A stretch of 64,000 bases of DNA from an uncultured Thermoguttaceae bacterium (GTDB taxonomy: Bacteria > Planctomycetota > Planctomycetia > Pirellulales > Thermoguttaceae). The position numbers and the translations under genes were made by a program. Numbering within the stretch: position 1 is the first letter of the stretch; every line of letters starts with the position of its first letter. Of this stretch, positions 1 to 7,298 are shown one piece after another. The stretch covers positions 558,001 to 622,000 of the forward strand of contig CALKER010000006.1 of NCBI GenBank assembly GCA_938084835.1, read 5' to 3'. The notes below the pieces were generated by a model. The model searched no databases, was not told where the DNA came from, and was given only the letters and a program-made list of their open reading frames with translations.

Positions 1-2
1 TA

Positions 3-1511
3 ATTCGCCTGTGTGAAAGCGCCTTGAAAAAGGGGTTAGAACCAAAGGATGCAGAATTTGCCAAGCAGCTTTTGGCAGGTACTCGCATTCAGCGAGGGCT
101 CCAGCTGGCCCGCGAGATATTACCCCTCATACCGACCAATCATCCTGACTTTGCAAAGCTTCGCGAAATTGCTGTCACGGACTTGTCAAAAGGTCTAGAA
201 CACGACCCAGGTATAGCGGTGGCGTGGCTAGCGCTTGCGCGTTTGGAATTGTTGCCTGGGGGAAGTGAGCCAAATGCGCGGAGGGCCGTGGATCAAGCTG
301 TCGCACACGCCGGCGACAATTCGAGCCTGCGGGCTGAAGCTCTTTTGGTGCGGGCGGCTCTAGAGCGAGACTCGGCGCGGCGGCTGGAGGATTTGACCGC
401 AGCTATCGAGGCCAAGCCGGACGATCCGGTGCCTTATCGCCTCCGAGGGGCTTTACTTGCCGATCTTGGCCGGGTGGACGAGGCTCTGGCTGATCTCAAC
501 CAAGCTCTGCAACTGGAGCCAGATGATGCACTCACTTGGCAAGTAAAAGGCATGATTTTGGCAAAAGCTCAGCGATATGAAGAAGCACTGGCTTGCTTCG
601 AGAAGGTCCGCGAGCTGGCACCCTCCGCGACGGCCCCACTTCTCGAACAAGCACGAATCCTTGGTCTTCAAACAAAATTCGAGGAGGCACTCCAGCGACT
701 AAACGAGGTTGTAGAGAGCGACCCGGAGAATATCGCTGCCTTGCTCTTGCGGGCCAGTGTCATGGCGGAACTCAAGCGGGATGCCGAGGCTCTTCAAGAT
801 GTGGACAGAGCCTTATCGCTTGACCCCAACTTAAGTCTCGCCCTGCGGTTGCGGGTCAGTTTGCTGGTGCGGTTGGAAAAATTGGGGGAGGCGGCTCGTA
901 CTTTAGCGAGGCTCCGGGAACTTGAGCCGGAGGATGCCAATCTTTTGCTCCAGCAGGGCATTTTGGAGGCAGGCCTGGGTCGGCCTCGCAAGGCCATCGC
1001 CTTGTTGACGCAGTATTTAGAAACTCATCCGGAAGACTCCTTGGCATTAATAGCTCGCGGGAATTCCTTTATTTCGATCGGAAAACATGCCGAGGCCTTG
1101 GCCGATTTTGAAAAAGCCCTGCCTCTGGCAGGTCATGATGCTACTTTCCTCAATAACTTTGCCTGGATTTTGTGTACTTCGCCGGACGATCATCTTCGGG
1201 ACGGAAGGCGTGCTTTGGAGCTTGCCCAAAAGGCCTGCGAGCTGCTCGAGTTTAAAGCCGCTTTTGCGCTCAGTACTTTGGCTGCTGCTTATGCGGAGCT
1301 GGGCGACTTCCAAAAGGCTATGGAATGGGTACAAAAGGCTGTGGAATTGGCGGAAGGCGAGGAAAAAGAACATATACAGAAGGAACTGGAATGCTATCGA
1401 CAAGGTAAGCCGTTCCGAGAGCGGCAGGAAAAGCCCGATGCCCCCGAGGAGGAGTTGCCCACGAACTCTTCTGACGAGATCGTCGAGCTAAACTCGTCTC
1501 CCCCTGAGTAA
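3..1511 (+). CDS. TPR-repeat protein, 5' end outside window
   Basis: This is a tetratricopeptide-repeat scaffold protein, likely for protein-protein contacts. Its partner and location cannot be told. The reading frame is open to the left edge (no stop and no good start before the TTG at 24), so the gene is probably truncated by the window. At least ten TPR-like units run from about residue 120 to 460, with the usual W/Y-LG-A-P spacing (for example PVPYRLRGALLADLGRVDEA and ATFLNNFAWIL). The last about 35 residues are acidic and Ser/Pro-rich and look disordered. No enzymatic domain is seen. Long TPR proteins like this are common in planctomycetes. Confidence 0.85.
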   Translation: MRLCESALKKGLEPKDAEFAKQLLAGTRIQRGLQLAREILPLIPTNHPDFAKLREIAVTDLSKGLEHDPGIAVAWLALARLELLPGGSEPNARRAVDQAVAHAGDNSSLRAEALLVRAALERDSARRLEDLTAAIEAKPDDPVPYRLRGALLADLGRVDEALADLNQALQLEPDDALTWQVKGMILAKAQRYEEALACFEKVRELAPSATAPLLEQARILGLQTKFEEALQRLNEVVESDPENIAALLLRASVMAELKRDAEALQDVDRALSLDPNLSLALRLRVSLLVRLEKLGEAARTLARLRELEPEDANLLLQQGILEAGLGRPRKAIALLTQYLETHPEDSLALIARGNSFISIGKHAEALADFEKALPLAGHDATFLNNFAWILCTSPDDHLRDGRRALELAQKACELLEFKAAFALSTLAAAYAELGDFQKAMEWVQKAVELAEGEEKEHIQKELECYRQGKPFRERQEKPDAPEEELPTNSSDEIVELNSSPPE

Positions 1512-2012
1512 GGCATGCCCTCCTAATTGAAATTCCAAGGGGTGGTAGAAACACCTCGACGCGAAAATGTGATGGTGTTCTCCGACGCAGACTTTGCCCC
1601 CCAAGGGGTGGACCAGGGACGATTTGCTGTCATTGAGGTTCGCGGAACGCTGTATTCCTGATTGCAGATCTCAAGCCTCGCCCGTAAAACTTTCTTGGGC
1701 AACCCCCTTGTAAGTGGGCCGAGTTAGGTCTGTAGGGATCCTAAGCGCGCCGGCATTTTCTCTTTATCCGGCGAAAACTTTTCCCCCAACCCCAGCTTAT
1801 TGGCTGACAGTATTGAAAACAGCGAAAAAAATGAGGCCAAGATATGTGGACACCACAGCTCGCCGCTGGCGGGTGCGTCTGGAAACCTGCGGTTTGTGGA
1901 CTCGAAATCGGCTTATTGCCCTGCACGCGAGATAATCCGCCCCGCAAAGGACCTGTGTCTTCGTTATCAAACCACATGTCGGGCGATGGCCTTCATGGAG
2001 CCCCGTCTTTTC
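1512..2012. other. Gene-free gap with an 11-bp direct repeat
   Basis: No convincing gene lies between the TPR gene and the convergent esterase gene. An 11-bp word CCAAGGGGTGG occurs at 1535 and again at 1601 (66 bp apart). No terminator with a T-run was found. Confidence 0.5.
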
Positions 2013-2948
2013 TCATGGCTCAGTGGAAGGGGGTAAAACCCCTAAATTTTGAAGCCAAGCTTCGCACAGTCGTGGCCAGCTTTCCGTTCCTCGAATATCG
2101 CCGGCAAGCCCCACACCGTGACGTCCAATGCGGAACACATGTAACTCGGCAGGAACCCCTGCCCTTCGTAGGGCAAGGTAAAACACGACGCTGTTTTCTG
2201 GAGGGACGCCGCGGTCCTCGTCGGTGTGGAAGAGGAATGTTGGAGGAGTATCCGGGCGAACTTGTTTTTCACTGGAAAGCTCGCGGAGGAGGTTTGGATC
2301 GGGATTTTCCCCAAGAAGATTCCGTTGGGACCCAAGATGCGTAAACGGTTCCCCTAAAGCGATAACCGGATAACACAAGATGGCAAAATCCGGCCGGGAG
2401 CTAACCCTTTCGATGGGGTCTTCCGCTTGAGGATTCCCCAAGTCGAAATGGGTAATCACGGTGGAGGCAAGGTGGCCGCCGGCGGAGAATCCCATGATAC
2501 CGACGCGGTCCGGCTTGATGCCGAACTCTTCGGCCCTTGCCCGCACAGTTCGCACGGCCCGAAGGGCGTCCTGTAGGGGAGCTGGATGTCCGTAGCCCTT
2601 ACGGCGATGGCGGTAATCGACAACAAACGCTGCCATTCCCAAAGAGTTAAGCCATTGGGCAATTTGTCGGCCCTCGTGATTCATAGCCAAAGCCCCGTAC
2701 CCTCCCCCTGGACAGACGCACACGCCCGCGCCCACGACCTTTTGGGGATCGGGGAGAAAGATGTATAACTTGGGGCAGTCCTCCGGGCGATTGCCTAACG
2801 CTCCTGGAGCACCTTCAGGCCAAAGGGGCTCCGTCCGGGCACCCCACATTGGGTCAACTTCTTGGCATTGGGCCGCCGGGACATAAAGCAAACCGCTCAA
2901 AGCAATCAGTAACCCAAGTATCGCCGGCAAGTGCCGAGGATAGGCCAT
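2013..2948 (-). CDS. Secreted alpha/beta hydrolase (acetyl-esterase/BD-FAE type)
   Basis: A likely exported carboxyl-esterase, probably acting on acetylated or feruloylated polysaccharide. The start chosen is the ATG at 2948, preceded by GGAG at suitable distance. An upstream TTG in frame is less likely. Residues 1-28 form a signal peptide ending near AAQC-QE. An oxyanion-type CPGGGY lies at 79-84, the nucleophile elbow GFSAGG at 153-158 (Ser155), the acid in HTDEDRG (Asp243 or Asp245), and His277 in GRHGVG. About 311 aa is normal for the family. It follows the Gfo/Idh gene on the same strand after about 170 bp and may be co-transcribed, which suggests sugar-derivative catabolism. The substrate is inference. 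Confidence 0.85.
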   Translation of the reverse strand: MAYPRHLPAILGLLIALSGLLYVPAAQCQEVDPMWGARTEPLWPEGAPGALGNRPEDCPKLYIFLPDPQKVVGAGVCVCPGGGYGALAMNHEGRQIAQWLNSLGMAAFVVDYRHRRKGYGHPAPLQDALRAVRTVRARAEEFGIKPDRVGIMGFSAGGHLASTVITHFDLGNPQAEDPIERVSSRPDFAILCYPVIALGEPFTHLGSQRNLLGENPDPNLLRELSSEKQVRPDTPPTFLFHTDEDRGVPPENSVVFYLALRRAGVPAELHVFRIGRHGVGLAGDIRGTESWPRLCEAWLQNLGVLPPSTEP

Positions 2949-3116
2949 CGCACTACTCCGAACTCTGGACAAAAAAATGTAGGGCTTGTAGCGGAAAACT
3001 AACCGCGAAGACAGACTCCGTATCCCACTTTGGAATAAAATTTCTCCTTTCGGAAGGCCAACTAGCCCCGGAGCTTCCCGACCAGGCCGAAGGATTTTAC
3101 CGAAGTGTAGTGGACC

Positions 3117-4355
3117 TCACAGCACCTCGCCGCCGCGTCCTTGTTGAATTTTGGGAATGTAATTTTCCAGCTCGGCGCTTGTGGCCAGATCCGTAAGGTC
3201 CACAGTGGCTTTTCGCTCTGCCGAGAGATAGGCCGCCATGGTCAGCCGAGTTATTTCGACACCGTACTCCCAATCCAAAAGCGGCGGTTGGCCGCTGCGG
3301 AAAGCATGGGCAGCATCCACGTTTTCATCTGTGTAACCGTATAGATCTGCTTCGTTGGGCTGAACCGCTAGTAGTCCGCGACTGGCCTGGGCCTTTTCCA
3401 ACGCTAGCTCAGTGTCAGCAAGTCCGGCCGCGGCCACATCGCCGATAAACACTTCTAGGGGCGAACGAAGCGTATTCATCTCGAATGCATACCCGGGGCC
3501 GATCCCATCAAGCGATAGCCTCAACCCCATTTTGTCATACATCCATGACACCGTAAACTGGGCCTTAACCATTAGATTAAGCTCGGGGTTTCGATAAGTG
3601 ACCATGCCAGTGGCGAAGTCCTCTGCGGGGGTCCGAGCGTAATCCACCCCGTATTTTTTCCGCAGTTCTTCCCGCCAGCGTGGTTGACCCCATTTCAAAA
3701 GGGCTAGATCCGCGGAGACACTGACCGGTTGGAGAAAGCGGACCGGCTTTCCCGGTGGAGTGAGGGCATACCATCCGACCGCCAAACAGTGGCAACCCAT
3801 ATCGCTCATTACTCCGCCGCCTTGTCGCGTGGGATCCCAAAACCACGCGCTATGCGGCCCGGCATGTTCTTCTCCGGAGCGGACCAGAAGCGGCGGTCCC
3901 ATTGTTGCCATGACTGGCCCAAGTTGCTGGCGGGCTGCTTTGACGCATTTCATGTGAATTTGATTCTCGAAATAGGCGGTAGGAATCCCAAGGGGCCGAA
4001 CAAGTTCCATGATTCGCCGCGCCTCTGGCATGTTCCGGGCAAAAGGCTTTTCACAAATAAGTCCTTTGAGGGTATGGCCCGCCTTCACCGCGTCTGCAAT
4101 TTCCTCCACCACCTCCACGCGGACAAAGTTCGGCGCAAAAATCGCCACTACGTCACACTGCGGAACCATTTGCCGAATGCTGGAAAATGGCTGGGGCTCA
4201 CCCAGTCCAAGGCTTCGCGCAAAGGCGAGGAGCTCGTCGAGAGGATCTTTCGAGACGAATCCCACCACTTCGATTCCCCGGACTTGAGCCAAGGCCCGGC
4301 AATGAAAGCGCGCTACAAAACCACCTCCGACGATTCCGTACCTTAACGTTTGCAT
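3117..4355 (-). CDS. Gfo/Idh/MocA-family NAD(P)-dependent oxidoreductase
   Basis: A sugar or inositol-type dehydrogenase. The N-terminal Rossmann fold has GIVGGGF at 7-13, the family motif EKP is at 102-104 (ICEKPFARNM), and a C-terminal alpha/beta substrate domain follows with a conserved GGGVMSDMGCHCL stretch where the catalytic His is expected. The start at 4355 is set by a strong AGGAGGAC ribosome site 6 nt upstream. Longer in-frame extensions lack support. At 412 aa it is a usual length. There is no Tat signal, so it is cytosolic. It sits upstream of a secreted esterase on the same strand. The substrate cannot be read from sequence. Confidence 0.9.
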   Translation of the reverse strand: MQTLRYGIVGGGFVARFHCRALAQVRGIEVVGFVSKDPLDELLAFARSLGLGEPQPFSSIRQMVPQCDVVAIFAPNFVRVEVVEEIADAVKAGHTLKGLICEKPFARNMPEARRIMELVRPLGIPTAYFENQIHMKCVKAARQQLGPVMATMGPPLLVRSGEEHAGPHSAWFWDPTRQGGGVMSDMGCHCLAVGWYALTPPGKPVRFLQPVSVSADLALLKWGQPRWREELRKKYGVDYARTPAEDFATGMVTYRNPELNLMVKAQFTVSWMYDKMGLRLSLDGIGPGYAFEMNTLRSPLEVFIGDVAAAGLADTELALEKAQASRGLLAVQPNEADLYGYTDENVDAAHAFRSGQPPLLDWEYGVEITRLTMAAYLSAERKATVDLTDLATSAELENYIPKIQQGRGGEVL

Positions 4356-4626
4356 GTTCGGTCCTCCTCCGGCTGTCAACAAGTTCCTGCACTTTGTGGG
4401 ATTGAGAATACCACACTGGCGATGCGGGCCGACTGCAGTTTTGGCGCACTGCGAAAATAAGTACCCGTCTGGCTCAGGGAGGTTAATTAACATACCCGCG
4501 CGTGGCACCGAAGAAAATCCCCGAAGTCAAAATCACACTCCGAGCAAGCGCCCGATCCTGGCAGGGGTCGGTTTGACATGGTATCGGGTGTTTCAAGGTT
4601 TTTGGCTCCACCGGAGTTCACAGTCG

Positions 4627-4746
4627 AGCTTGGGTGGTAAAGAGTAATGTAGTGGGCCCTTGCCAGCAGTTCCTTGGGCCAAGCTGCGATTTTCGGCTCC
4701 CCGAAAGTGAGCGTTCTCGAGGGTGGATTTTTCCGGGGAGCCTTTT
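4627..4746 (+). ncRNA. Candidate structured RNA ending in a terminator-like hairpin
   Basis: AGCTTGG (4627-4633) pairs with CCAAGCT (4679-4685), enclosing a GGGCCC/GGGCC-rich segment. It is followed by GGCTCCCCG (4695-4703) pairing perfectly with CGGGGAGCC (4734-4742), then TTTT. The second stem has a 30-nt loop containing a small GAG/CTC helix. A TTGACA box occurs at about 4573, but no good -10 box follows. This could be a small RNA ending upstream of the dksA promoter, or just a stray terminator. No known RNA family was recognised. Confidence 0.3.
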
Positions 4747-4992
4747 AGCCTTGGCACCCTCCCTTACCGTGGTTCGGACCAGACCGCATAGGGACTTGTC
4801 TTGTTTTCCCAATCGCTAAAGCTTGCCCAATTCCCCCTCATCGGGACTGGACCGGAGATAGCCTTTGCTGTTGGTCGGAAAAGGATTCATCCAGTCACCC
4901 GTGGGGAGAAGCCCTCGGCTGAGAAACGCGACGCGGCAGGAAGATTCGTTCACACGCCGATAAGACCCCGGAGTTGGCAGAAAGGAACTTTT

Positions 4993-5021
4993 TTGACTGC
5001 GCGGAAGTCTGGGCCTACAAT
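4993..5021 (+). promoter_or_regulatory. Sigma-70-type promoter for dksA-like gene
   Basis: The -35 box TTGACT (4993-4998) and -10 box TACAAT (5016-5021) are separated by exactly 17 bp. This predicts a start of transcription near 5028 and a leader of about 75 nt before the ATG at 5103. Confidence 0.75.
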
Positions 5022-5102
5022 AATTAGTTTGGGCTGGTGGCGAAGTTGGTCAATGCGTGGCATCATTCAGTTTCTCGTATCAGCTGTCGGGGAGAGAGGG
5101 CT

Positions 5103-5495
5103 ATGCCGAGAGTGAAAGCACTGACGTCGGAGGAGCTTAAGTCCTATAAAAATCAGCTTTTGCAGTTGCGAGCTCGCCTTCGTGGTGAAGTGTTCCAAAT
5201 GGCCGAATCGGTTTTGGCCAAGGGACGGGATCAAGGAGGGAGTGGTTTCTCTGCGGCTCCTACCCATCTGGCGGAGTTAGGCGCCGAGAATTACGAGCAG
5301 GCCTTCGCGGTCAGTATCATCGAAACGCAGAGCACCGTCCTCGAGCAGATTGAGTATGCTTTGGAAAAAATCGAGGAGGGAACCTATGGCATCTGTGAGG
5401 AGTGCGGGTCGCACATCCCACGCGTTCGTCTTAACGCCCTTCCTTATGCCACCATGTGCGTCAAGTGCGCTGGAAAGCAGGAGCGACGGAGCTAA
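5103..5495 (+). CDS. DksA/TraR-type C4 zinc finger protein
   Basis: A small protein expected to bind the RNA polymerase secondary channel and modulate transcription. The N-terminal half is a helical coiled-coil-like segment (residues 8-92). The C4 zinc finger uses Cys98, Cys101, Cys119 and Cys122 (GICEECGSHIP and TMCVKCAG). The ATG at 5103 is preceded by GGAGAGAGG. The 130-aa length suits a DksA-like protein, but the coiled-coil tip motif of E. coli DksA (DxxDxA) is not obvious, so equivalence to DksA is uncertain. It sits directly upstream of lspA, and the strong promoter at 4993-5021 probably serves both. Confidence 0.88.
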   Translation: MPRVKALTSEELKSYKNQLLQLRARLRGEVFQMAESVLAKGRDQGGSGFSAAPTHLAELGAENYEQAFAVSIIETQSTVLEQIEYALEKIEEGTYGICEECGSHIPRVRLNALPYATMCVKCAGKQERRS

Positions 5496-5599
5496 ACTTT
5501 ACCTCGAATCCATCGGGTTCCACCAGTCTTCGTAATTCGGGTACTCTCGGGTGACTTATTTGCGCTCGAAGTAGGGACACCCCACGGAAATATCTTGAA

Positions 5600-6184
5600 A
5601 TGGTACGGTTCGGGATTGTTGCTTGGGTCTGTTTACTTGTCACCTTGACTGACCTTCTGACAAAATCGTGGGTCTTCTGGTGGCTAGGTGGGCCAGGCGA
5701 AAGGCCAGTGTGGTGGATTATCGAGGGTGTGCTCGGCTTTCAGACGACCTTGAACGAGGGCGCAGTCTTCGGAATCGGGCAGGGGTTCTCCACTTTTTTT
5801 GCAGTGATGGGAGTGATAGCGCTGGGATTGTTTTTAGCGTGGTTCTTTTGGGCTGCACCGAAGGACGACACATGGATTGCCGTGGCTGTGGGCGCCGTTT
5901 TGGGCGGAATTGTGGGAAACTTGTACGACCGTCTGGGGCTTCATGGTCTGAGATGGCAGGAGCCGTGGATTGGGGCACGTCCTTATCAAGTCGGGGATCC
6001 CGTATACGCGGTTCGGGATTTCATCTTGGTTATGATCGGGCCGTACCCGTGGCCTAATTTCAATGTTGCTGACTCTGCTTTGGTCTGCGCCATTGCCGGA
6101 CTGATTTTGCGACTTTGGGCGATAGAACGAAAGTTGGCTTCAAAAAATCAGGTGGAAGTACCTGCTGAGAGCGTGCGGGGCTGA
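5600..6184 (+). CDS. lspA: Lipoprotein signal peptidase (signal peptidase II)
   Basis: An integral membrane aspartic protease that cleaves prolipoprotein signal peptides at the lipobox Cys. Four membrane segments are visible (about 5-29, 62-85, 92-110, 155-173). Family motifs are present: LNEGAVFGIG at 51-60, GGIVGNLYDR at 102-111, VRDFI with catalytic Asp140, and FNVADSA with catalytic Asp158. The 194-aa length is slightly long, from a periplasmic insertion at 112-137 (WQEPWIGARPY). It is 104 bp downstream of the dksA-like gene. Lipoproteins with plausible lipoboxes elsewhere in this window would be its substrates. Confidence 0.95.
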   Translation: MVRFGIVAWVCLLVTLTDLLTKSWVFWWLGGPGERPVWWIIEGVLGFQTTLNEGAVFGIGQGFSTFFAVMGVIALGLFLAWFFWAAPKDDTWIAVAVGAVLGGIVGNLYDRLGLHGLRWQEPWIGARPYQVGDPVYAVRDFILVMIGPYPWPNFNVADSALVCAIAGLILRLWAIERKLASKNQVEVPAESVRG

Positions 6185-7225
6185 TGTGCCTGATGCTTCA
6201 AACCGCTGCGACTGTTGGAACTCTCGACGTCTTCTCCCCTACTTAGATGGCTCGCGCTCGTCCCACTTGAAAGTTTTCGGAAATGGATGCCTTTGCCAAA
6301 AGATTATCGTGGCGGCAGGCTTCATTCTGGTAGGGGAGATTTTATCGGAATCAAGCTGTTTTAATCCTCGCCTGGACTAAGACTGAAATGCTTGACCTTG
6401 GACCCGCTTTGCTACGCGTTGGGCGGCTTGGTCAAAGCCGCGGGGAGGTAGTGGGAATGGGGCCCGCTTCTCCCGGCAATAATGGAGGCTCCCAGTGGAA
6501 AGTAACCTGTGGGTAAACACTCGGCCCTGTATTGTTTTGAGAGGGTGCGGACCAAGGAGGGGGTGGCGATCAGCGTGGGTCGTGGTAGTCGGAAGTCTTT
6601 GACGCCAAAACCGGTCATTTTGAGTGCCAATATTTCGGCCATTAATGATCCGTATTACGCGCCGTTGTGATTTCGAGTATTGTCGGTGCTCGGGCGGAGT
6701 TGATTAGAAATTGGGCGAACTGATTGGCTGGCGTTTGCACATTGTCAAGAACGGAGAATCCTTAGATAGGTGCTAAATACCTACGTTTTGTGGGCGTAGC
6801 TTGGGGGGGTGTTGTCGTGGAGACACAGAGTGCCCAGTAAACTTCTTACAACTGCCACTACTTTTGGCCCTCTTTAGGTCAAAAGCGGTATCCCCCGTGG
6901 GAAAGTGAAGGAGGATCCGTGGAAACCTTGCCTCTGTTCACCGTGTGCGTATCCCCAATGGCCGAGTTGAGGAAGGCCCCGGAAGAATGTCCCCAAGCGC
7001 TTAGCGACAGTATTCCCCGTGGGGGAGGTGAGGAAGGAACCGTAGATTTGAGTGTAAAGGTTCTTGTTTTAGGTTCATCTAAGACCCTTCAAAACCGTGT
7101 CTGCGTGGGGTATTATGTGAAGCGGTGCTTCCGGTGAGGAGGTACAGCTTCTAACCTGCGTGAAGAAATGCCAGAATTTACGGGGCAGAGGGCAGGGAGT
7201 CCTGCGAGAGGTGTTGCTTCGAAAA
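6185..7225. other. Gene desert with 61-bp periodic degenerate repeats
   Basis: There is no supportable gene between lspA and the tRNA. Three degenerate repeat copies at exactly 61-bp spacing occupy 6888-7045 (separate entry). The rest looks like unconstrained sequence. Confidence 0.5.
6888..7045 (+). repeat. Three degenerate ~36-bp repeats at 61-bp period (CRISPR-relic-like)
   Basis: Copies start at 6888, 6949 and 7010, with both intervals exactly 61 bp. The shared pattern is GTATYCCC..TGG...AG..., then AGGA.GG. In all three copies the first four bases are GTAT and positions 6-8 are CCC. Copies 1 and 3 share GTAT[C/T]CCCCGTGGG. Each keeps a short potential stem such as CCCC-GTG-GGGG in copy 3. 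The intervening segments are unrelated to each other. A period of 61 and a 5' GTATTCCCC fit the 29+32 layout of type I-E CRISPR repeats. The copies have diverged too far for a live array, and no cas gene is in the window. Confidence 0.4.
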
Positions 7226-7298
7226 GGCGGCGTAGCTCAGTGGGTAGAGCAGCGGAATCATAATCCGTCGGTCGGGGGTTCGAATCCCTCCGCCGCCA
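7226..7298 (+). tRNA. tRNA-Met (CAT), elongator type
   Basis: This is a full cloverleaf. The acceptor GGCGGCG/CGCCGCC is perfect. The D stem is GCTC/GAGC. The anticodon stem is GCGGA/TCCGT around loop ATCATAA, giving anticodon CAT. The T arm is GGGGG-TTCGAAT-CCCTC and the discriminator is A. CCA is not encoded. The G1:C72 pair argues against an initiator tRNA. The TCATAAT context is that of elongator Met, but a lysidine-modified Ile2 tRNA cannot be excluded. No intron and no duplicated 3' end (attachment site) was found downstream. Confidence 0.95.

Larger units (their letters stand above)
4356..5102. other. Divergent intergenic region with RNA-like structure and promoter
   Basis: The gap lies between the divergent Gfo/Idh and dksA-like genes. 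It holds a structured segment with a terminator-like hairpin (4627-4746) and the dksA-side promoter (4993-5021), listed separately. At 4883-4912 there is also a segment (GGATTCATCC, then GTGGGGAGAAG) faintly like the rc of type I-E CRISPR repeats. No protein gene is evident. Confidence 0.5.

Noticed and set aside
7226..7298. tRNA as initiator tRNA or as a prophage attachment site
   Set aside because: G1:C72 pair argues against initiator, and no duplicate of its 3' end was found downstream.
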